Positions 5,244-11,171 of a stretch of 12,945 nt of DNA are shown in pieces. Each line of letters opens with the position of its first letter. The stretch's first letter is position 1. A model generated the notes under the pieces. That model saw nothing but the letters and a program-made list of their open reading frames with translations, was not told the DNA's origin and searched no databases. The DNA comes from CAYYDH01 sp964470615 (GTDB lineage: Bacteria > Patescibacteriota > Minisyncoccia > Minisyncoccales > GWA2-38-27), in assembly GCA_964470615.1 (NCBI GenBank), contig CAYYDH010000015.1, forward strand, positions 1 through 12,945, given 5' to 3'. A program made the position numbers and the translations under genes.

Positions 5244-6017
5244 TTATACTAAATGCTTTTCAATTTGCCTGACTATTTCGGCGGGATTGATTTTAAATTG
5301 CAACATTTGAGCTGTCGGTCTACCGCCGTCCCCGCCCTTTCTCTGCATTGTTATCCTACCAATTTTAATACTGCCCTGATTAGTTATTCTAACCTCACCA
5401 TTGCCATAAAAATTTATAACAACCGCAATCGGCAACAATGTCCATAAGTTCTCGGGTTTTATGTATATCAATATCCAAGCCGCCGCTAATTTGTCCCTGC
5501 CTTTCAAAATATCTACAACTATCATAAATTTATTGCTCTCAAAGAAATCGACAATCTTTTTCTGTGTCTTTTTATCCATTTCGCCCATAAACATTCTGCG
5601 AGGGTCTTTCAATCCTTTTTTCTTTGGCTTTGTTTCGCCCGTAAAAAGTTTTAGAGCTTTTGTTATATCTTTTGGGATACTCCAAAGCTCCACATATTTA
5701 TCAACCCACCTTTTATCAATTTGATTAAATCCAGTCGGGTTGCTAACCAATTTTATTGAGATATTTTCTGCGGCAATAACATCTTTTAAATAAATTTTGA
5801 TTTTAACTTGCACATCTGCTTTATACGAACCAGTTATCTTAACAGCTTCAACTTTTTCAATTTTGTCCAGCCCGTAGCTCATTATTTCAAGCCATTTCTT
5901 TGCGTCCTCATCGGTTTTCCAATTATTAAATTTTCTGACAACATCGTCCTCATTTCTAAAACCATTTTTTGCGGTCGCAGAGCCCCGCTTAACCAACTCT
6001 TTTATATTATTTTCCAT
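5244..6017 (-). CDS. HinP1I-like type II restriction endonuclease (predicted G^CGC)
   Basis: This 257-residue protein is close in length to HinP1I (247) and shares its colinear landmarks: GSATAKNGFRNEDD near the N-terminus, KLVSNPTGFNQIDKRW (89-104), LFTGE, RRMFMGEM, the DILKGR segment, and a C-terminal GSIKIGRITMQRKGGDGGR followed by LQFKINPAE. HinP1I cuts G^CGC as a monomer with a PD-(D/E)XK fold. Its catalytic Asp62, Gln81 and Lys83 (from memory) correspond to Asp68, Ser87 and Lys89 here with identical spacing, so the unusual middle residue is Ser, with Glu84 nearby. The start ATG 6017 lies 6 nt after the methyltransferase stop, indicating coupled expression without a Shine-Dalgarno. The methyltransferase comes first, as suits safe establishment of the pair. 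The specificity prediction is supported by the M.HhaI-like partner. Confidence 0.9.
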   Translation of the reverse strand: MENNIKELVKRGSATAKNGFRNEDDVVRKFNNWKTDEDAKKWLEIMSYGLDKIEKVEAVKITGSYKADVQVKIKIYLKDVIAAENISIKLVSNPTGFNQIDKRWVDKYVELWSIPKDITKALKLFTGETKPKKKGLKDPRRMFMGEMDKKTQKKIVDFFESNKFMIVVDILKGRDKLAAAWILIYIKPENLWTLLPIAVVINFYGNGEVRITNQGSIKIGRITMQRKGGDGGRPTAQMLQFKINPAEIVRQIEKHLV

Positions 6018-6023
6018 AAAATT

Positions 6024-7061
6024 TTAAACCAAAGTAAATTGCTTCGGCTGAATTATTTTTTTATCTATTAAGGCTAAATCTCTTTTGTTTTCCAACTGCG
6101 GATACTTCCTTATAATTTCGGCAAAAATTGCCCTTAAAACTGGGACTGAAACGCTGTCGCCAAATTGTTTATATGCAACATTGCGATTTTCAGGCAACAC
6201 AAAATCCTCTGGAAATCCCTGCAATCTCGCACATTCTCGCGGGGTCAATTTACGGATTTTATTATTCACAAGATAAGCTCCTGTTTTACTTGCCGCCCCG
6301 CCACCATAAGCCGACAAGGTTATCCCTGCTCCGTTGACTGAATAAATCCTTTCGCCCTGTCCGCCACTGTTTATTGTACCTATCTGCAGGGGCCTGCGAG
6401 GGTCATTAACATTTTTGTCTTTGCCGTATATTTTAATATCGGGTCTGTTTATGTAGCAATCTTTTGGGACTTCTTTTTCCAAAATATCCTTTACTACCTT
6501 AATTTCGCTTGTCGGTTTTGGAAACTCAAAATCCTCAATGCCTAAATCTTTTTTAAAAGCCACAAAATATACCCTTTCTCTAGCCTGCGGTAAACCATAA
6601 TCACTTGATTTTAAAATTTGATAAAATACTTTATATCCTATATCTTCTAAGACATTTAAAATAGCTTTTAGAGTTTCTCCGTTGTTATGCCGTGCAAAAT
6701 TCTTTACATTTTCAAGAAACAAAACGTCTGGCTTGTGATGTTTGGCTATTCTTGCGACATCAAAAAATAAAGTCCCCCTAACATCTTTAAATCCAAGCCG
6801 CTTGCCCGATATGCTGAATGCCTGACAAGGAAACCCTGCACACAAAATATCGTGTTCGGGTATTTCTTTTTCTTTTATTTTAGTAATATCGCCGTGTGGC
6901 AATTCACTGAAATTTTTTAAATAAGTATCTTGCGAGCTTCCATCCCATTCAGAGCTAAAAACGCAAGTGCCACCGAAATCTTGCAGGGCTAACCTAAACC
7001 CGCCTATGCCGGCAAAGAGGTCTATAAAAGAAAATGTTTTTTTATTTTTTTTCTTTATCAT
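6024..7061 (-). CDS. C5-cytosine DNA methyltransferase, M.HhaI-like, predicted GCGC
   Basis: This 345-residue enzyme transfers a methyl group from S-adenosylmethionine to cytosine C5. The motifs are in order: I FIDLFAGIGGFRLAL (12-26), IV GFPCQAFSISGKR with nucleophile Cys79, VI FLENVKNF (115-122), VIII QARERVYFV (159-167), IX RECARLQGFP (275-284) and X YKQFGDSVSVP (298-308). The target recognition domain holds GGQGERIYS (233-241) and LSAYGGG (249-255), nearly the same as in M.HhaI. The DNA-contacting Gln237, Arg240, Ser252 and Tyr254 of M.HhaI fall at 235, 238, 250 and 252, a constant offset of two that also applies to the catalytic cysteine (81 to 79). GCGC methylation is therefore predicted. 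It starts 48 nt after the E2 gene and leads into the restriction gene. Confidence 0.95.
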   Translation of the reverse strand: MIKKKNKKTFSFIDLFAGIGGFRLALQDFGGTCVFSSEWDGSSQDTYLKNFSELPHGDITKIKEKEIPEHDILCAGFPCQAFSISGKRLGFKDVRGTLFFDVARIAKHHKPDVLFLENVKNFARHNNGETLKAILNVLEDIGYKVFYQILKSSDYGLPQARERVYFVAFKKDLGIEDFEFPKPTSEIKVVKDILEKEVPKDCYINRPDIKIYGKDKNVNDPRRPLQIGTINSGGQGERIYSVNGAGITLSAYGGGAASKTGAYLVNNKIRKLTPRECARLQGFPEDFVLPENRNVAYKQFGDSVSVPVLRAIFAEIIRKYPQLENKRDLALIDKKIIQPKQFTLV

Positions 7062-7076
7062 AATTATTCTATTTTG

Positions 7077-7103
7077 CCGTTTTTATGATAAAAATGCAAA
7101 CGG
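7077..7103. repeat. small dyad before the methyltransferase gene
   Basis: CCGTTT (7077-7082) and AAACGG (7098-7103) flank an AT palindrome (TTTTTAT-G-ATAAAAA), 16 nt upstream of ATG 7061. It could be an operator or a weak hairpin timing methyltransferase expression. No C-protein gene is present, and no convincing promoter accompanies it. Confidence 0.25.
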
Positions 7104-7109
7104 TGTACT

Positions 7110-7808
7110 TTACTCAACACTTATATCTTTAAGCATCAAATCATCCCTCAGTTTTCTAATACCCTCGAGGGTATCTGGATGGCATACCCTCATTCTCCCG
7201 CCTTTATCACAAAAACATATTGTGTGGCCACCAATTGGAGATTTTTGCAATAAAAGCAATTTTATATTGTTCCATTTTGGATCCATTTTTAATAATCTTA
7301 TGCATTCCTGCACCTTTGTTAAATTCTGTAATTTTGCATAAGATTCAAGTATGCCCGAACCACCGTGTGCATACTCCCCCCATGGCCATTTTGTATGCTG
7401 ATTATAATATAATTGCCCATATAGAAATGGTACCACTAATTTTTCAAAAAAGGTTTTGATTTCAAAATTTAAAAGATATTCATCCTCCTCAAGTGGATTA
7501 CAAAGGCAAGCACTATCGTCCCCTTTATTAAGATGCCTCGCTGGAATCTGCTCAATGCCATCGATTTTTAAAGCCGGCAAGCGTGATGTCACTTTGACTG
7601 TTCGTTCCCTTAAGTTAATTTTAAATTCGCCATCTAAAACTTCTCCTCCCACATCATTTAAATCTGTATTCGTTAAATTCAAGAAACGATCCCTTTCTTT
7701 ATTATAAGTTGCTTTAATATAAATTTTGCCCAAAATGCCGGTTTTATCGATGGTTAAAGTTGGATAATCTTTGTTTAACCAATTTTTGTCTTGACTACTC
7801 AATATCAT
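7110..7808 (-). CDS. CBASS E2-like protein with SEC-C-like C-terminal motif
   Basis: In short type II CBASS an E2-like protein without E1 or JAB partners handles the CD-NTase C-terminus and primes the enzyme. I choose ATG 7808, giving 232 residues, because it overlaps the CD-NTase stop as ATGA; a TTG four codons earlier is also open. The predicted catalytic cysteine is Cys101 or Cys103 in RHLNKGDDSACLCNP (91-105). The family-typical WPWGEYAHGGSGILESY follows at 141-157. The C-terminus has CFC (198-200) and, after GGRMR, CH (209-210), resembling a SEC-C zinc motif (CxC...CH). No E1 or deconjugase gene lies anywhere near, consistent with the short type. The fold assignment comes from motif resemblance and gene order; which cysteine is active is not settled. 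Confidence 0.8.
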   Translation of the reverse strand: MILSSQDKNWLNKDYPTLTIDKTGILGKIYIKATYNKERDRFLNLTNTDLNDVGGEVLDGEFKINLRERTVKVTSRLPALKIDGIEQIPARHLNKGDDSACLCNPLEEDEYLLNFEIKTFFEKLVVPFLYGQLYYNQHTKWPWGEYAHGGSGILESYAKLQNLTKVQECIRLLKMDPKWNNIKLLLLQKSPIGGHTICFCDKGGRMRVCHPDTLEGIRKLRDDLMLKDISVE

Positions 7809-8788
7809 AGCTGACACCAAGGTTTACTTGGTGAAAATCCGCCAGAGCTGTTTGAATTATTTTTAACCGGCCCTGTTAAGTTTATTTTGTTGACTTCTGT
7901 CAGTGCAAATTCATCTCCGAATAGTTCTCTCCATTTATCCAAAGCTTCATCATCAGACAAAGCTAACGCATCGTTAGCAATTTTTGCATATTTGGAAACT
8001 GCTTTTTTTAATTTTTTGAATCCTTCAATATCCCCTTTCCAATGTCGGTTAAATTTTTCCAATGGCATAGCAGGATTTTCTATTGTCGGAGGCTCATCGT
8101 GCTGATTCAAAAAATTACTTAACTCGGCAAGAATAACCGCAAAAGATTCTGAAACGCTATTGTAGGAACCACCCGGAACCACCATTATCCCAGCCAAGGT
8201 TGTAATTATTATTGATTTTGTGTCAAATTGCACACTTCTATCTCTTAAATATTTTATCAGTTTAACAATATCAACTAAATGTCCGCTGGCACTCAGGTTC
8301 TGGGAAGCGAACCACTGAGCGTAACCATCGCCGTCAGTTTCTTCCAGTTTGTTGGTATTCTTATTAAACACATAACTTTTCCCGTCTTTTTTAATACTCG
8401 GCACTAAATCAGCATGAAAATCTCCCTCATAATCTATCGTAACGCAACGAGTTTTCCCTGCCGTTTCAGTAATATCTTTATAGCGGTCAGAATCCTTAAA
8501 AATCTCGGCCAGCTTCACTAAATAAGTTTTAGGTTCCCATTCGGACATTTCTTTTAATTCCAAAAGAAGGTCTACGTCAAACTCCCCATCATCGTCCACT
8601 GGCTTTATTATGGTTCCTTGGCGATATGACCCTTGGGACACCGCCTTAATATAAATATCTTTAAAATTGTCGCTTCCGGAAATAAATTTTGTCAGAACTT
8701 CCTCTGCTTTTTGAATACGCTTCTGACGATCCAGATTAAGATTAACTTTGTTTTCTAAAAAATCTTCAAAAGCTTCATTTGTAGTCAT
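7805..8788 (-). CDS. CBASS cyclic-oligonucleotide synthase (CD-NTase)
   Basis: This 327-residue nucleotidyltransferase would make the second messenger that activates the SAVED effector. The polymerase-beta-type active site is complete: GSYRQGT (53-59) is the GS motif, EFDVDLLLEL supplies Asp71 and Asp73, and HADLVP supplies the third metal ligand, Asp127. A helical C-terminal half completes the cGAS/DncV-like fold. The protein ends SGGFSPSKPWCQL, a flexible tail of the sort the E2 would engage, but it ends in Leu rather than the Gly or Ala I would expect for conjugation. ATG 8788 is 8 nt after the effector stop with no Shine-Dalgarno, and its own stop overlaps the E2 start by 4 nt. The clade and product cannot be assigned by eye; a SAVED effector implies a cyclic di- or trinucleotide. 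Confidence 0.93.
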   Translation of the reverse strand: MTTNEAFEDFLENKVNLNLDRQKRIQKAEEVLTKFISGSDNFKDIYIKAVSQGSYRQGTIIKPVDDDGEFDVDLLLELKEMSEWEPKTYLVKLAEIFKDSDRYKDITETAGKTRCVTIDYEGDFHADLVPSIKKDGKSYVFNKNTNKLEETDGDGYAQWFASQNLSASGHLVDIVKLIKYLRDRSVQFDTKSIIITTLAGIMVVPGGSYNSVSESFAVILAELSNFLNQHDEPPTIENPAMPLEKFNRHWKGDIEGFKKLKKAVSKYAKIANDALALSDDEALDKWRELFGDEFALTEVNKINLTGPVKNNSNSSGGFSPSKPWCQL

Positions 8789-8796
8789 GTTTTTTA

Positions 8797-10023
8797 TTAA
8801 TTAATTATTATTGCCGGGGTATAGCCGTTTTGTTCATAAACGTGCTCATACACCAAGATTTTGGGATCAACATCATGCAACACTTCGCGACCACAAACTA
8901 TGGCAACTGAAGTTGGAATTGCACCAAAAAGATGAATTTGGCATTTTTTACCATGTTTCTCTTTAATCTCAGTAATTATCCTTCTGTAAATGTTGCGAAA
9001 GTTTTTAAGATCTTCGGCTGATTGCACAGAATCTAGGCCTGGTTCCGTAATTTTTACGGTGTAAAATGGAACATCTGAACCTACGTGCTTTTCAAGCTCC
9101 TCTTTTGTTGGACCTCCGCCGCTTATTCCAATTATTAAGGCAATTTGGTCTGATTTTGATTCGGTATTATTTCTTTCAACTATAAATTGTAATTTCGACG
9201 GAGGCGAATTAATAGACCATGGCTTCTCTCTACGTTTAAAATAAATATCTGCCTCAATTAAGTTGCCTAACTTGAACCCAAAATATGTTAACAGTGGTAT
9301 TGGGGCTACTCCAAATACTGATACATGGAAAATTTTTTGTCCGTCATTACCCACAGTAAGAGCTTTCTGCAACTCGCTGTCTATTTTCCTAATGGCGGTA
9401 TCCCAAAACGATTTTTCAAGCGAATAATCAATATTAGTGAGGTCAATTAACACACCCTTGTCATCTGCCGGGTAGCGACCGGCTACAATAAGTGCATTGC
9501 AAACGTCAGTATAAGGTATTTCTACTGGACGATTGCGAATATTAGACTGAATTCTTAATACAGTGGTTTTATAAGAAAGATTAATACTTGTTTGAATTGC
9601 TATACGCTTTTCGTGTTCATTCTTGCACCGCCTGAGGTAATCTACAGTATAAATTGGTAAATTATTTTTTATGTCAATCAGCTTTCCATGCTTTAGACAC
9701 ATCAACATCAAATTTGAAATATCCTTTGCTAATAAGGGAGATAATTTTTCATCGCCGCGCGGGCCGGTTGATTTCCATGAAATAATGTGAGCTATGTTTG
9801 CATAATTACCCTCGCTAAGAGTTAGATCGTCTCGCAATAACGATTGATTGCAGCCAGGAAATTCGCACCTACCACCGGCCATCGTCCAAAGACGCAACTG
9901 AGTCACGGGTGGGATTGACGGACGAGTATCTTTTTTAGACGATTTGTGCTTAATTTTTTCAGGCGACCGCCTTACATTACTAGGAATTTCAGTCTTTTTC
10001 TGAAGACTCTTTACTCTTGCCAT
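8797..10023 (-). CDS. cap5: HNH-SAVED CBASS effector nuclease (Cap5 type)
   Basis: This 408-residue effector binds a cyclic nucleotide through its SAVED domain and then degrades DNA with its HNH domain, causing abortive infection. After a basic, disordered N-terminus (1-40) the HNH domain shows Cys53 and Cys58 (CEFPGC), AHIISWKSTGPRGDEKL with general base His79, then NLMLMCLKHGKLID with Asn104, Cys109 and His112. Many members have HH before xLID; here the second is Gly113, probably tolerated variation. The SAVED domain spans about 165-405, with SVFGVAPIPLLTYFGF, IGISGGGPTKEE and the terminal IHLFGAIPTSVAIVCGRE and LVYEHV typical of the family. It starts 10 nt after the LexA-like gene and precedes the CD-NTase by 8 nt. 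It is not membrane-bound and should act in the cytoplasm. Confidence 0.95.
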   Translation of the reverse strand: MARVKSLQKKTEIPSNVRRSPEKIKHKSSKKDTRPSIPPVTQLRLWTMAGGRCEFPGCNQSLLRDDLTLSEGNYANIAHIISWKSTGPRGDEKLSPLLAKDISNLMLMCLKHGKLIDIKNNLPIYTVDYLRRCKNEHEKRIAIQTSINLSYKTTVLRIQSNIRNRPVEIPYTDVCNALIVAGRYPADDKGVLIDLTNIDYSLEKSFWDTAIRKIDSELQKALTVGNDGQKIFHVSVFGVAPIPLLTYFGFKLGNLIEADIYFKRREKPWSINSPPSKLQFIVERNNTESKSDQIALIIGISGGGPTKEELEKHVGSDVPFYTVKITEPGLDSVQSAEDLKNFRNIYRRIITEIKEKHGKKCQIHLFGAIPTSVAIVCGREVLHDVDPKILVYEHVYEQNGYTPAIIIN

Positions 10024-10033
10024 GATTTTTTAT

Positions 10034-10678
10034 CTAAAGCTTATCAGGATCTGGAATTGTTGTCACCACAACTCCCTGAATCTGAAAATCTTTGTTTAAA
10101 ATTATTGGTTTATGAATTTTATTGCTTGACCTTGGTTTTAATATAATTGATTCATTTGTGCAGTGAAACTCTTTCGCAGTTGCCTCATCATCAATGAGTG
10201 CAATAATTATCTGGCCATTCTCGGCACTGGATTGCTGTCTGACCAAGAGAATATCACCGTCCGAAATTCCTGCTTTATCCATCGAATCTCCCTGTGCACG
10301 CAAAAGAAAATATCGTGACCCAGCGTGTGCCAATATACTTGAAACAGGAAAATAAGCCTCAATATTCTCTTGGGCAAAAATAGGAGCTCCACAAGATACG
10401 GTTCCGACCAGTGGCACGTTGACTGTTTTTGCACTAAACTTTTCGGAGCCCGTATTGTTAATAATGCGTAAACTGTCATCCTCTTTACGAAGTATAATTT
10501 TTTTTTCTATCAGCCTATTAACAAGCATAAAAGCAGATCGTGTTGAACCGAAACCCATTTCTTTGGTGAGCTCCCTTATCGAAGGATTTCTACCTTTATG
10601 AAAAATCCAATTTCTAATTATGCTCAGGCCCTTTCTTTCGTTTTCCGAAAGTTGTTGATTTTTATTTATATTTACCAT
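10034..10678 (-). CDS. LexA-like self-cleaving transcriptional repressor
   Basis: This 214-residue protein is read from ATG 10678. The frame is open to 10858, but the upstream part crosses a terminator and a promoter, and the predicted transcript begins only 2-3 nt before this ATG. Residues about 12-72 form a winged helix-turn-helix (NPSIRELTKEMGFGSTRSAF at 31-50). Residues about 85-210 are an S24 peptidase domain: VGTVSCGAPIFA with predicted cleavage between Cys96 and Gly97 (UmuD-like Cys-Gly; LexA has Ala-Gly), nucleophile Ser132 in GDSM, and Lys169 in ATAKEF. Spacings of 36 and 37 match E. coli LexA (35 and 37). As first gene of the defence run it probably represses it and itself through the dyad at 10680-10697. 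RecA-stimulated cleavage would then release expression. It could be an element immunity repressor instead. Confidence 0.92.
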   Translation of the reverse strand: MVNINKNQQLSENERKGLSIIRNWIFHKGRNPSIRELTKEMGFGSTRSAFMLVNRLIEKKIILRKEDDSLRIINNTGSEKFSAKTVNVPLVGTVSCGAPIFAQENIEAYFPVSSILAHAGSRYFLLRAQGDSMDKAGISDGDILLVRQQSSAENGQIIIALIDDEATAKEFHCTNESIILKPRSSNKIHKPIILNKDFQIQGVVVTTIPDPDKL

Positions 10679-10679
10679 A

Positions 10680-10697
10680 GTGCTTTTAGTGTAGCAC
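10680..10697. promoter_or_regulatory. candidate operator of the LexA-like repressor
   Basis: GTGCT (10680-10684) and AGCAC (10693-10697) form a perfect dyad with an 8-nt spacer, the same spacing as the E. coli LexA box CTGT-N8-ACAG. It spans the -10 box and reaches to within 2 nt of the start codon, so bound repressor would block polymerase. A further TAGCACC half-site lies at 10724-10730, exactly 32 bp (about three helical turns) from TAGCACC 10692-10698, and another at 10822-10828. Confidence 0.6.
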
Positions 10698-10716
10698 CTT
10701 CGTTTACGTAAGTCAA
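10688..10716 (-). promoter_or_regulatory. promoter of the repressor-CBASS-restriction run
   Basis: On the minus strand TTGACT (10716-10711), a 17-nt spacer and TACACT (10693-10688). The -10 box ends 9 nt before ATG 10678, which puts the start point about 2-3 nt before the codon, so the mRNA should be essentially leaderless. No other strong promoter is evident until after the 3704-5197 gene, so this may drive seven genes. Confidence 0.7.
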
Positions 10717-10731
10717 TACCTGTTAGCACCC

Positions 10732-10773
10732 AAACAAAAAGAGTTGGGCATCCCCAGCTACAATGCCCAACTC
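10732..10773 (-). terminator. strong intrinsic terminator insulating the defence island
   Basis: A perfect 11-bp stem, GAGTTGGGCAT (10741-10751) with ATGCCCAACTC (10763-10773), has an 11-nt loop and is followed on the minus strand by TTTTTGTTT. It ends transcripts from the DUF5681-like gene and its upstream neighbours just before the repressor promoter. Confidence 0.88.
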
Positions 10774-10832
10774 CTTGTAAAAAATAATTTAAAATTTTCT
10801 CACTGCTATCTTCTCTGAATTTAGCACCGTTT

Positions 10833-11120
10833 CTACTTTTCAAATGGAGCTCCGTCAACGTAATTCCAAATCTGCTTTATCATTTGTTCATTTCCATCAA
10901 CTACAGCTTGTTTTAGAATCCTGTTTACTAAAAGCTCAAGGTAGGATTTTTGTTGCCCTTCTGGCACTTCCTGCAACCTCTTTTTGATTTCAGCTGTAAT
11001 TGAAAGTGCGCCAGCCGGCTTTCCGGTTGGGTTTCCGCTCGTTCCTGGCCTAAATCTACCCCTTTCATCCCTGATATCACCTGTATTTTCAGGTATTTTT
11101 ATCATTGTTTGCTGTTCCAT
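10833..11120 (-). CDS. DUF5681-like phage/mobile-element protein
   Basis: This 95-residue protein is taken from ATG 11120 (MEQQTMIKIPEN); a TTG at 11144 is also in frame. Residues 20-40 read RGRFRPGTSGNPTGKPAGAL, the basic glycine- and proline-rich signature of DUF5681, followed by a helical segment with KKRLQEVPEG. Such proteins commonly lie near terminase or methyltransferase genes in prophages and may help packaging or DNA handling, but their function is not established. It lies 51 nt after the ParB-methyltransferase gene and is the last gene before the terminator at 10732-10773. Confidence 0.75.
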   Translation of the reverse strand: MEQQTMIKIPENTGDIRDERGRFRPGTSGNPTGKPAGALSITAEIKKRLQEVPEGQQKSYLELLVNRILKQAVVDGNEQMIKQIWNYVDGAPFEK

Positions 11121-11171
11121 AGAATTATCCCACTTAGACCCCAAACTCTTGTTGGTTGCCCGTTTGGTTAC

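Noticed and set aside
7805..7808. UGA recoding as in Gracilibacteria
   Set aside because: The CD-NTase ends with UGA exactly at the E2 start in an ATGA overlap, and other genes also stop at UGA where their families end, so UGA is a stop.
8797..10023. HNH domain inactivated because CxxHH is CxxHG
   Set aside because: His79, Asn104 and the Cys/Cys/Cys/His zinc set are intact, and HNH relatives with HA or HG before xLID are familiar, so loss of activity is not supported.
10679..10858. Upstream extension of the LexA-like frame to 10858
   Set aside because: It crosses a strong terminator, a good promoter and the end of the previous gene, and its sequence does not resemble LexA-family proteins. 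ATG 10678 gives the expected domain layout.
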